From the IMG/VR virus record IMGVR_UViG_3300033149_005223, positions 1-40,423 of that record: a stretch of 40,423 nucleotides of DNA. One strand, given 5' to 3'. The notes beneath the pieces were generated by a model. It was not told the origin of the DNA. It made no database searches and saw only the letters and a list, made by a program, of their open reading frames with translations. Made by a program: the position numbers and the translations under genes. The first letter of the stretch is position 1; every line of letters begins with the position of its first letter. Source of the DNA: a virus. Shown here one piece after another: positions 1-5,563 of the stretch.

Positions 1-114
1 CTCCCAATATCCACACCATTTAGGAGAGCACCACCAGGCTCCCGGCGTGGTTGGAATAAATATCCCGGTTTCTATTTGCTTAATAGCCACCATTAGCCGA
101 TTTATGAACACCTG
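1..114. repeat. Left copy of 114-bp terminal repeat (circular contig overlap)
   Basis: Bases 1-114 are identical to 40310-40423. The repeat lies inside a nuclease gene whose frame continues correctly from one copy to the other. This is the signature of a circular assembly opened at an arbitrary point, giving 40309 unique bp. A real terminal redundancy of a linear virion genome is not excluded, but nothing here marks a packaging end. Confidence 0.95.
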
Positions 115-831
115 CACTTGGGCAGGTGTTCGGTAATCTGTTTGCTCTACCCAGCCAGTTTTCCCGGAGGAAGTTTTTACAAGAAAATCTAGGGCGACCG
201 GGATTTTTTTCTGCTTATTAACCAATGATAAAGAATTACTTGTATTAAGGCAACTTTCTAAAAATAAAGGCAGAGCATAGGCAGATAATTGTAAAGAATT
301 TTTTATCTCATCTTTTGGTGGAGTTCGGGAAGAGGTTTTTAAATCTCTTAATCTTGGATTTTTTTCTTTTTCCTTCTGGGCATATAAATCAATAGTTCCC
401 TGTAATTTCCAGTCCGTATCTCCAATTCTAATTAAGAATGATTTTTCTGGAGGGATAACTGGCTCTAAAATGGGGGCAAGGTTTTTGTAATGTAATTCCG
501 CCAGAGATACCGCTTTATCTACCGCTTCCGCTTTTACCACCTTCAATCCTTTATTCCGCTCCTCTTCCCCCAGAAAAACCTCGCCCCCTTCAAATTGATT
601 AACTACATTATCTCTGACTAAATCTAAAACCATATCTTGGGGTGGTAAGATTTGCTTTTCATATTTCTCTTTAAAGGTTTCTTCCGCCCCTTTATGGACT
701 GATTTACCCACAATAATAGCAATCCCGGGCGGGATAATTTTATCTTTAATATAGCGGAATTCAAACTGCACAGGACAACGGAAAAGCATATTTAATTGGG
801 TTTGATGGATTATTTTATCTTCGGTAATCAT
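1..831 (-). CDS. Cas4/RecB-like PD-(D/E)XK nuclease with Fe-S cysteines (N-terminal 277 codons; gene crosses the circular join)
   Basis: Reading from ATG at 831, the gene runs off the left edge and ends at 40286 in the right copy, 284 aa in all. Visible nuclease motifs are H46 in VGKSVHKGAEE, D148 in GTIDLYA, D163-x-K165 in RDLKTSS, and QLSAYA at 181-186. C19 near the N-terminus plus C268, C273 and C279 near the C-terminus match the four-Cys Fe-S arrangement of Cas4/AddB-type nucleases. Proteins of this family degrade DNA ends, often 5' to 3', to make ssDNA for recombination. ATG overlaps the stop of the upstream gene as ATGA. With the putative annealing protein at 38700-39545 it could form an exonuclease/annealase pair. 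The family is clear; exact polarity and role are inferred. Confidence 0.85.
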   Translation of the reverse strand, partial: MITEDKIIHQTQLNMLFRCPVQFEFRYIKDKIIPPGIAIIVGKSVHKGAEETFKEKYEKQILPPQDMVLDLVRDNVVNQFEGGEVFLGEEERNKGLKVVKAEAVDKAVSLAELHYKNLAPILEPVIPPEKSFLIRIGDTDWKLQGTIDLYAQKEKEKNPRLRDLKTSSRTPPKDEIKNSLQLSAYALPLFLESCLNTSNSLSLVNKQKKIPVALDFLVKTSSGKTGWVEQTDYRTPAQVQVFINRLMVAIKQIETGIFIPTTPGAWWCSPKWCGYWE

Positions 832-1175
832 TTCCTTTTCCCTACAAAATGGAAGTCAACCCATTCTGGAATATATTCAGATATTATTATCAAATTTTCC
901 CATAATGATTTAAAATCTTCTATTATTCCTGCAATTCTAATATATAACTGCACGGGACCACTACCCTCAATTGGTTGTAATCTGTCTTCGTGGAGATGAA
1001 AGTAAATAATTGCTTCGGGATTATTTTTTAAAAAATTCTGAGTGGGGACCTTCTCTTGTAATTCCCAAGCCCTTTCCCCATTCATTAACTCGGAAAGAAA
1101 TTGAATATCAACCCAATTGATTCTTCCCCAATAACGGATTTCTTTCAAATCAACATAAGGGAAGGTATATGTCAT
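828..1175 (-). CDS. Hypothetical protein, 115 aa
   Basis: Not recognised. It is a soluble-looking, Trp- and aromatic-rich protein with alternating hydrophobic strands (GPVQLYIRIAGII, LIIISEYIPEWVDFHFVG), so probably alpha/beta. It starts in a TAATG overlap with the upstream gene and ends in an ATGA overlap with the nuclease, so it is translationally coupled on both sides. Position directly upstream of the recombination nuclease suggests an accessory DNA-metabolism role, by context only. Confidence 0.7.
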   Translation of the reverse strand: MTYTFPYVDLKEIRYWGRINWVDIQFLSELMNGERAWELQEKVPTQNFLKNNPEAIIYFHLHEDRLQPIEGSGPVQLYIRIAGIIEDFKSLWENLIIISEYIPEWVDFHFVGKRK

Positions 1176-1525
1176 TATTCTTCTCCTCTCTGATATTTCT
1201 GTTCTTCTTCCAGCCTGAATTTTTTATATGCTTCAACAATCGCCCCCATTATTTTTATGGCAGGCTTCCAGAAATATGTAAGCTTTCCCAATTTACCAGC
1301 ACAAAGAAAAAGTTTATCAAAAGTTTTATATATTTCTTCTAGTGGAGGCGGAGAATTGGGGGAAGGAAATTCGGTTTCCCCCAAAGCCCAATCTAATTTC
1401 TGGCGTGTTTCTTCTCTTATTTTTTCTTCTTCTAAAAATTTAGGAAGTATTTCTTCTAATATTTCTTTAATTATTTTCTGGAGTTCCTGTTGGGAAATTT
1501 GATTCTTTTTTTTGCGGAAAATCAT
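1175..1525 (-). CDS. Hypothetical charged helical protein, 116 aa
   Basis: Not recognised. Residues 1-50 are a strongly charged Lys/Glu helix, followed by a Pro-rich linker (SPNSPPPLEE) and a second helical part with one moderately hydrophobic stretch (YFWKPAIKIMGAIVEAYKKF). A GGAGAAAG site precedes ATG 1525. The first 59 bp overlap the end of the upstream gene in another frame, across an A8 tract. The stop overlaps the next ATG as TAATG. Confidence 0.65.
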   Translation of the reverse strand: MIFRKKKNQISQQELQKIIKEILEEILPKFLEEEKIREETRQKLDWALGETEFPSPNSPPPLEEIYKTFDKLFLCAGKLGKLTYFWKPAIKIMGAIVEAYKKFRLEEEQKYQRGEE

Positions 1526-1679
1526 TTTCTTTCTCCTTTGTCTGGTTAATCAGTTCTTCTTTAATCTTCCCGGCTTGTTTGCCGATTTTGTCAAGGAGCT
1601 TTATTACATATTTGACGGAAATAAATTTTTCCTCTCCTACTTGGACAATTAAAAGTTTTTTAGCTTTTTTTCTTGTCAT
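1467..1679 (-). CDS. Small basic hypothetical protein, about 70 aa
   Basis: Not recognised. The product begins MTRKKAKKLLIVQVGEEKF, a basic tail followed by a likely beta strand, then an amphipathic helix rich in Lys. Strand-then-helices order loosely recalls small ribbon-helix-helix DNA binders, but this is weak. I chose the second of two adjacent ATGs because GGAGG lies 5 nt before it. It overlaps the previous gene by 20 bp and the next by 59 bp. Confidence 0.6.
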   Translation of the reverse strand: MTRKKAKKLLIVQVGEEKFISVKYVIKLLDKIGKQAGKIKEELINQTKEKENDFPQKKESNFPTGTPENN

Positions 1680-1878
1680 CATTCCCTCCTTTATTTTCTT
1701 CTAGAGCTTGCCATAAGGAATTGTAAACCGCCACCGAAACTTCCGCCAATCTTTGTATAGCATTGCATTTGTATTCATCTTTACATTGCTCCTGAAATGG
1801 ACAATTTTTACAAACCCAATATAACTCTTCAGTCAGGTATTTATCTATATCGCCTTCATCTACAGCTAAATATTTCAT
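1660..1878 (-). CDS. Small four-cysteine protein, 72 aa
   Basis: Contains C-x2-C-x5-C-x5-C at residues 23-38 (CKNCPFQEQCKDEYKC), a likely zinc or Fe-S site. The rest is acidic and helical. ATG 1878 follows GGAGAGGGAAAA and overlaps the stop of the preceding 48-aa gene. The C-x2-C-x5-C pattern is shared with the 69-aa protein at 36265-36474. No function can be assigned. Confidence 0.7.
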   Translation of the reverse strand: MKYLAVDEGDIDKYLTEELYWVCKNCPFQEQCKDEYKCNAIQRLAEVSVAVYNSLWQALEENKGGNDDKKKS

Positions 1879-2021
1879 TTTTCCCTCTCCTTTCTTTTCC
1901 CTTCATTCATTAGTAAAATAAGTTTTTCTTTTCCTATCCCACACCAGAAACAATATTGGGAACCTTTCCCCCCTTTATAAATCTTTCCGCACCTTTTACA
2001 TCTTTTCCAATACCATCTCAT
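1875..2021 (-). CDS. 48-aa zinc-ribbon protein
   Basis: Short gene with two CxxC knuckles, CKRC at residues 8-11 and CFWC at 24-27, a minimal zinc ribbon in a basic protein. Its ATG overlaps the recombinase stop (TAATG) and its TGA overlaps the next ATG (ATGA), so it is tightly coupled on both sides. This coupling plus the paired cysteines is the main reason to accept such a short gene. The role is unknown; small basic ribbons often bind nucleic acid or protein partners. Confidence 0.75.
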   Translation of the reverse strand: MRWYWKRCKRCGKIYKGGKGSQYCFWCGIGKEKLILLMNEGKRKEREK

Positions 2022-2614
2022 TATTGCGTCATCCTTTCCCAAACTTTCCCGTTGAATTTTTCTATTTCCGATTTAAGTTCTTCAAAATTTATATGAGTAT
2101 ATTCTCTAGTAATATCTATTTTTTTATGCCGGGCAAACATTGCGGTTTCTACAATATCTTTACATTGCCGGTAAAAATCGCTAATAGCGGTATGCCTTAA
2201 ATCGTGAAATCTATAATTCTCTTTAACTCCATTTTCTTTCAGGCAATCTTTCCAGAGACGCCATAAAGTTTTCCTGCTCATAGGAATTTTGCCGTGCCGA
2301 TGAGCAGAAAAAAGATAACCTTCTGTCCTACCCAGAAAATTGACAATATAATCAAGGATGGCTTCTCTCAATTTAACCGGTAGATAAACTTCCTCATACC
2401 GGTTCTGAACTTTTTTGCTGGTATTTTTGACTTTAACTTTAATAACAGATTTGACTCTTAACTTATCTCCTTCCCAATAAGTTATGTCTTCAATTTTCAG
2501 GGAGAGAAGTTCGGAAATCCGGAGAGCGGTTGATAAAGCAATCCGCACCGCCATTTCCAATCTTTTATCTTTAAACTGAATTTTTAAATCAGATGGAAGG
2601 ACTTTTATTTTCAT
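2021..2614 (-). CDS. Tyrosine recombinase/integrase, catalytic domain only, 197 aa
   Basis: Full set of active-site residues: R32 in TALRISELL, H137-x-x-R140 in FHDLRHTAIS, H163 in ARHKKIDI and the nucleophile Y172 in REYTH; a lysine in the beta hairpin near residues 57-70 is likely. Such enzymes cut and rejoin DNA at specific sites for integration, excision or multimer resolution. Typical phage integrases have about 350 aa with arm-binding and core-binding domains. This one starts only about 30 residues before the first catalytic Arg, so both N-terminal domains are missing. No truncated remnant is seen upstream, where a 58-aa membrane-protein gene overlaps its start. No att core can be defined. 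Confidence 0.85.
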   Translation of the reverse strand: MKIKVLPSDLKIQFKDKRLEMAVRIALSTALRISELLSLKIEDITYWEGDKLRVKSVIKVKVKNTSKKVQNRYEEVYLPVKLREAILDYIVNFLGRTEGYLFSAHRHGKIPMSRKTLWRLWKDCLKENGVKENYRFHDLRHTAISDFYRQCKDIVETAMFARHKKIDITREYTHINFEELKSEIEKFNGKVWERMTQ

Positions 2615-2787
2615 TGTTTTCTTTCTCCACTTATTAAATCTTTCCTAATAGCATTCGGGAAATTCACTTCCAGCTGTTTAGACCAAAATTCCAGAGAATC
2701 CTCTTTTTGATTTTTTTCTTTCCATCTATAAATCTTTGAAATTATTATAAAAACCATCCAGAATCCTAATATTATCCAGATTTTCAT
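2611..2787 (-). CDS. 58-aa single-pass membrane protein
   Basis: A short gene starting at ATG 2787 after AAGGAGCAAGAAA. Residues 2-18 form a hydrophobic segment (IWIILGFWMVFIIIS), followed by a basic stretch and a charged cytosolic tail. TGA overlaps the recombinase ATG, so the two are coupled. Function unknown; possibly a small inner-membrane effector. Confidence 0.7.
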   Translation of the reverse strand: MKIWIILGFWMVFIIISKIYRWKEKNQKEDSLEFWSKQLEVNFPNAIRKDLISGERKQ

Positions 2788-2805
2788 TTTCTTGCTCCTT
2801 TTTTA

Positions 2806-3123
2806 CTATTTTTTGCCTTCATTGTCAAGTCCAATATAATCCGATTTGGGATATACTTTTAAAACTTTTTGCCCTTTTTCGCTCATTTTCTTGTAAAATT
2901 GTCCAATTTCATTTTTTAAACAATTTTCTATATCACACCTCTGGCAAAATTCAGGATGTCTTTTCCCGTTTCTGCACCCTTCTATAAACCAAAATCTGTT
3001 AAAAATCAGTATCATAGATGGTTCTCGGGGTAGTTCTCTTGGAGATTTTTTCTTTTGCCCGGTTAAACACCGGCAATTGGAAGTATAATAAGTTCCACAT
3101 TTAGAGCAATATTTGAATTTCAT
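2806..3123 (-). CDS. Cys-rich zinc-binding protein, 105 aa
   Basis: Nine cysteines in clusters: CSKCG at residues 6-10, CRC near 17-19, a lone Cys near 50, and CQRCDIENC around 60-68. This suggests two zinc sites. The protein is basic in its middle. It overlaps the stop of the upstream gene by 4 bp. No known family is recognised; it belongs to the group of small zinc-ribbon proteins scattered through the minus operon. Confidence 0.7.
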   Translation of the reverse strand: MKFKYCSKCGTYYTSNCRCLTGQKKKSPRELPREPSMILIFNRFWFIEGCRNGKRHPEFCQRCDIENCLKNEIGQFYKKMSEKGQKVLKVYPKSDYIGLDNEGKK

Positions 3124-3284
3124 TTTCCCCCCTTATCGCTTATTTTTTTCTTATTTTCCCCATATTTATAGAATATTTCCTCAAGTTGCTTTTGTTGGGG
3201 AGGAGATATTGGACCGAACCCAATTTTATTAACCAGTTCATTAAAATTTTTCTCGGCAATCCTAATTGTCTTCTTTTTCTTCAT
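3120..3284 (-). CDS. 54-aa basic protein, possibly ribbon-helix-helix-like
   Basis: I set the start at ATG 3284 because GGGGGAAGG lies just before it; an upstream in-frame ATG at 3356 would run into the preceding gene without a ribosome site. The product opens with a basic strand (KKKKTIRIAEKNF) followed by two predicted helices, the order seen in ribbon-helix-helix DNA binders such as Arc or omega. The fit is suggestive only. It is worth testing because a heptad repeat array lies nearby at 4921-4983. Confidence 0.55.
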   Translation of the reverse strand: MKKKKTIRIAEKNFNELVNKIGFGPISPPQQKQLEEIFYKYGENKKKISDKGGK

Positions 3285-3297
3285 TTCCTTCCCCCTT

Positions 3298-3480
3298 TCA
3301 TTCAAATAATTTTCTTTCCGCCTTTTTAACCTTTTGACGGTATATATAAATTTCAAGATTTTCTTTACTGGTCAATGGTAAATTTTCATCCCGGCATTTT
3401 TTGTTTTGTTTTTCCACCCACCGGTTATATCTTTCCAAATCCGCTTCAGTGGGATTAACTAATTGAAATTCTTTATTCAC
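3298..3480 (-). CDS. Hypothetical protein, 60 aa
   Basis: Small charged, probably helical protein, not recognised. It overlaps the end of the 190-aa gene by 8 bp and ends 13 bp before the next start. One cysteine only, no membrane segment. Confidence 0.55.
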   Translation of the reverse strand: MNKEFQLVNPTEADLERYNRWVEKQNKKCRDENLPLTSKENLEIYIYRQKVKKAERKLFE

Positions 3481-4045
3481 TTATTGCCTCCTTGATTAAA
3501 TTTAAAGCTTCTCCTTTGGTTAATTCCTTTCCATCTTCTAAACAATACCATCCCGGAGAATTTTTCAGCTGGGAATAAGGTTTACCATATTTCATTTTAT
3601 ACCATTTCCCCAATTGCCCAGCAGACACACCCAACCCTTTACATAAAACCCAAAATCCTAATTCTCTAATTGATTGAAATTCAGTTAAATAATCAAAAAG
3701 CTCAAAATCATCTAAATAAACTCCTAGTAAATCTTGAATACTTATTTCCGCAATCACTTCTGCTAAAGCAGAATCCACCCAGGGTTCTGGCTCATTTTGA
3801 ATTTGCTCTATTTTCTTTTCAATATAAACTGGAGGTTTTTTAATCCGGGAAGGGTTTTTCTGCTTTAATAATTGATAAAACCATTCCCGCCATTCAATTC
3901 TATTCCACTTTTCCATACCATTGCGATAATAAACCCAACCTCGGAGCCTGAAATTCCATTTAAAACCATATTTTTTTAACTTTTCTTTAATACTTTCCGG
4001 CACGCCCCGGATGATAATCCTTTTCTGGCTGAAAATCATATACAT
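3473..4045 (-). CDS. Hypothetical protein with GVPxSIKEKLKKYGFKWN domain, 190 aa
   Basis: Residues 10-45 (GVPESIKEKLKKYGFKWNFR followed by LRGWVYY) resemble the short alpha/beta module with conserved G-x-K-W-x(n)-G-W found in DUF5710-like and primase/ArdC-associated phage and plasmid proteins. A linker and an all-helical C-terminal half follow. ATG 4045 lies 2 bp after the upstream stop; an alternative ATG is two codons on. Domain assignment is tentative; a DNA-processing role would suit the context. Confidence 0.6.
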   Translation of the reverse strand: MYMIFSQKRIIIRGVPESIKEKLKKYGFKWNFRLRGWVYYRNGMEKWNRIEWREWFYQLLKQKNPSRIKKPPVYIEKKIEQIQNEPEPWVDSALAEVIAEISIQDLLGVYLDDFELFDYLTEFQSIRELGFWVLCKGLGVSAGQLGKWYKMKYGKPYSQLKNSPGWYCLEDGKELTKGEALNLIKEAISE

Positions 4046-4047
4046 TC

Positions 4048-4377
4048 TTAATACCCCGCCATCATTTCAGCTGAATAATCAAAAGCTTCTTGTCTCCAAT
4101 AATTAAAGAGAAAATCCCAATCCACTATATCCCAACATCCATAAAAGTCCATCCAGATTTTTCTATAATTTTGCTTTAATTCCCTTTTTATATTTTTCTT
4201 AAAATTTTGTAAATTGTTGTTAATAACGAGATTAACTACCCGCCGGTAAAGGTAATTATAAGTTAAGATATAATGATTTAACAGCCAGCTGGCAAAATTC
4301 GGATAACCTAAATAATCCTTTTGTGCCATATCATCATAATTTTTCTTACATTCTCTTACTAAATCTTGCTTTTTCAT
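4048..4377 (-). CDS. Hypothetical helical protein, 109 aa
   Basis: First gene downstream of the 1.2-kb gene-free region, with a strong AAAGGAGGGAGG site before ATG 4377. The sequence is Tyr-, Trp- and Asn-rich and mostly helical, with no recognisable family. Being closest to the suspected origin, it could be an origin-associated or regulatory protein, but that is position-based inference only. Confidence 0.6.
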   Translation of the reverse strand: MKKQDLVRECKKNYDDMAQKDYLGYPNFASWLLNHYILTYNYLYRRVVNLVINNNLQNFKKNIKRELKQNYRKIWMDFYGCWDIVDWDFLFNYWRQEAFDYSAEMMAGY

Positions 4378-4520
4378 TTTTCCTCCCTCCTTTTTTTACT
4401 CATTCCACTCAATTTATTATGCAACCCAAATGCCAAATATTCATTTTTCTGTCTAGAAAAATTATAAATATTTGAAAAACAAAAAATAAAAATTTCATTT
4501 GTTAACTAAATTACAATCCC

Positions 4521-4574
4521 AAAATCAGCAAAAAACATCAAAATTATGCAAAAATTGTCAATAAAACTTGCAAA
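4521..4574. other. Phased A-tracts, predicted bent DNA
   Basis: Six runs of 3-6 adenines are centred near 4522, 4532, 4541, 4552, 4564 and 4573, a spacing of about 9-12 bp, close to one helical turn. A-tracts in phase bend DNA intrinsically. Such bends are common beside replication origins and strong promoters. Confidence 0.55.
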
Positions 4575-4644
4575 TTTTGACCAGATTTAAGTAAATACTT
4601 GATTTTATTAGCAATTTCCCAAAAGCAAAAATTACAAATCTTGC

Positions 4645-4664
4645 CAATACAATATCTTGTATTG
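4645..4664. repeat. Inverted repeat, 8-bp arms
   Basis: CAATACAA, a 4-bp spacer TATC, then TTGTATTG: perfect arms. It is flanked by TTGC (4641-4644) and GCAA (4664-4667). It could be a protein-binding dyad next to the bent DNA. Confidence 0.6.
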
Positions 4665-4684
4665 CAAAAAGGCAACACACAATC

Positions 4685-4735
4685 TTTTTCTTTCTTTCTT
4701 TTCTTTTATATATTTTCTTTTCTTTCTTTCTTTTT
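4685..4735. repeat. Perfect 51-bp polypyrimidine mirror repeat (H-DNA/triplex-forming)
   Basis: The plus strand reads, in run lengths, T5 C T3 C T3 C T4 C T4, then ATATA, then T4 C T4 C T3 C T3 C T5. The two 23-nt arms are exact mirror images around ATATA, and that centre is itself mirror-symmetric. A homopurine-homopyrimidine mirror repeat is the classic substrate for intramolecular triplex (H-DNA) under negative supercoiling. The symmetry ends at 4684/4736. Confidence 0.85.
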
Positions 4736-4773
4736 ATTAAAGGCCCTGAGAGCATGTAAGGCCCTGCCCTTAG

Positions 4774-4806
4774 TCTAAGATATCTTAGATATCTAAGAAT
4801 CTAAGA
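4774..4806. repeat. Two interlocked 16-bp palindromes plus an extra half-site
   Basis: 4774-4789 (TCTAAGATATCTTAGA) and 4783-4798 (TCTTAGATATCTAAGA) are each perfect palindromes and share 7 bp. A further TCTAAGA half-site is at 4800-4806. Overlapping dyads with a repeated half-site look like an operator or iteron block where bound dimers would compete or stack. Confidence 0.75.
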
Positions 4807-4885
4807 ATATATATATGTCCAATAATTAGAAAAAGATTAGAAATAAATTAAAAGTTTCTAATGATTGCTTAACTGACCCTGAAAG

Positions 4886-4900
4886 CAAACAAAGTGTTTG
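4886..4900. repeat. Inverted repeat CAAACA-AAG-TGTTTG
   Basis: Perfect 6-bp arms with a 3-bp spacer, 20 bp before the heptad array. A possible binding dyad; short enough that chance is not excluded. Confidence 0.4.
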
Positions 4901-4920
4901 GGTTTTAATCTAAAGGGGTA

Positions 4921-4983
4921 AGTTTTAAGTCTTAAGCTCCTAGCTTTTAGCTTAAAGCATCTAGCATTAAGTTATAAGCACCC
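4921..4983. repeat. Nine contiguous 7-bp repeats, consensus AGYWTYW
   Basis: Starting at 4921, every seventh base opens AGT or AGC: AGTTTTA, AGTCTTA, AGCTCCT, AGCTTTT, AGCTTAA, AGCATCT, AGCATTA, AGTTATA, AGCACCC. There are no gaps, and a tenth unit AGGGGTA precedes at 4914. The remaining columns are mostly T then T/C then A/T. Unspaced heptad arrays are known as binding sites of the ribbon-helix-helix protein omega of pSM19035 (different sequence), which serves as centromere and operator. A similar role here is inference. Confidence 0.75.
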
Positions 4984-5005
4984 TACAGGGGAAAGAAGGC
5001 TAGGA

Positions 5006-5036
5006 TTGGCAAGGGTTTGCGGGCTCGCTTTGCCAA
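5006..5036. repeat. Inverted repeat TTGGCAA...TTGCCAA with G/C-rich loop
   Basis: TTGGCAA at 5006-5012 pairs with TTGCCAA at 5030-5036 around a 17-bp interior containing GCGGGCTCGC. The same 7-mer half-site recurs at 4641-4647 and 5282-5288, so this may be a recurring binding site as well as a hairpin. Confidence 0.5.
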
Positions 5037-5199
5037 AAATTGATGGGTTATAATGAAAAGATTGAGGAAAATAAGGATAGAGTTAAATGTAAAAGATTAT
5101 TAAACTGCGATAAAAAAGCGTATTTGAGGAAATCAAGGGGTTAAATACCACCCGCCCTCCATTTTTCACGCCCGGGAAGTGCTAAAAACCCCCAAACCC

Positions 5200-5231
5200 A
5201 AAACAGACAAAAGAAGAGAATTGTCTATTTT
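5200..5231. repeat. Inverted repeat, 11-bp arms with one mismatch
   Basis: AGACAA (5205-5210) and TTGTCT (5221-5226) are separated by 10 bp, and after one C/A mismatch the arms continue for four more A-T pairs on each side. Could form a cruciform or hairpin, or bind a dimer. Confidence 0.45.
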
Positions 5232-5275
5232 GTTTGTAAGTGGTTGTTTTTATTTATTAGTAAGGTAATTAGTGT

Positions 5276-5298
5276 AGACTTTTGGCAAAGTCTTGCCA
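5276..5298. repeat. Two overlapping inverted repeats
   Basis: AGACTTT-TGGC-AAAGTCT (5276-5293) is a perfect 7-bp-arm hairpin. TGGCAA-AGTC-TTGCCA (5283-5298) is a perfect 6-bp-arm hairpin sharing its bases, so only one can form at a time. This repeats the interlocked-dyad design of 4774-4806. Confidence 0.55.
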
Positions 5299-5306
5299 GT
5301 TTTAGA

Positions 5307-5336
5307 CCCCTCCCCTGGTGCCCCCTCCGTCCCCCC
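5307..5336 (-). other. Potential four-run G-quadruplex
   Basis: On the minus strand the order is G6, ACGGA, G5, CACCA, G4, A, G4. Four runs of at least four G with loops of 5, 5 and 1 nt meet the usual quadruplex rule and would allow four tetrads. In such an AT-rich genome this is striking. The G-rich strand is also the sense of leftward transcripts, so an RNA quadruplex is possible too. Confidence 0.7.
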
Positions 5337-5443
5337 TGATATATATAAGTAGCCACTTTCAATACACGCCCCATTTTTTGTTTCGGGGTATTTTTAGCCT
5401 TTTGCTGTTAAATCAGGGGAATTTTTCCCTTTAAAAAGAACAA

Positions 5444-5487
5444 CTTATCTAAAAACTGACAATTTTTGTCATATAAACTGACAATTT
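5444..5487. promoter_or_regulatory. Repeated TGACAA sites with a weak candidate leftward promoter
   Basis: AAACTGACAATTT occurs twice as a direct repeat (5453-5465 and 5475-5487). TGACAA-TTT-TTGTCA (5457-5471) is a perfect dyad between them. On the minus strand ATGACA (5472-5467), 17 bp, then GATAAG (5449-5444) forms a moderate -35/-10 pair reading left across the gene-free region. The arrangement looks like operators over a promoter. Confidence 0.4.
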
Positions 5488-5540
5488 ACATATGGCTATA
5501 TACCCCTTAGTCAGACCAGTTCTCTCAAAACCTCTCTCGC

Positions 5541-5563
5541 AACCCCTTGATACAAGCGGGGTT
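5541..5563. repeat. Hairpin-forming inverted repeat AACCCC...GGGGTT
   Basis: AACCCC at 5541-5546 and GGGGTT at 5558-5563, with inner TTG/CAA pairing. It lies 44 bp past the stop of the 77-aa gene in the direction of its transcription. It could attenuate leftward transcription, but no T-run follows, so a terminator is not assured. Confidence 0.4.

Noticed and set aside
1-114. End repeat as a genuine terminal redundancy used in packaging
   Set aside because: It falls inside a gene that reads through the join, as expected for an arbitrary cut in a circular assembly.
1-831. Cas4-like nuclease as evidence of a CRISPR system
   Set aside because: There are no regularly spaced repeats and no cas1 or cas2 in the window; Cas4-type nucleases are common in phage recombination modules.
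4558-4755. A 65-codon open frame on the minus strand in the gene-free region
   Set aside because: Its Lys-rich middle is just the translated mirror-repeat tract, there is no ribosome binding site, and the composition is unlike the real genes.
5040-5150. Short rightward frame of 33 codons starting ATGGGTTATAATG
   Set aside because: No ribosome binding site, unlike neighbours in composition, and isolated in the repeat region.
5333-5350. TATA-box-like ATATATATAAG, raising the possibility of an archaeal virus
   Set aside because: The genome has a peptidoglycan amidase, sigma70-type promoters and strong Shine-Dalgarno sites, all pointing to bacteria.
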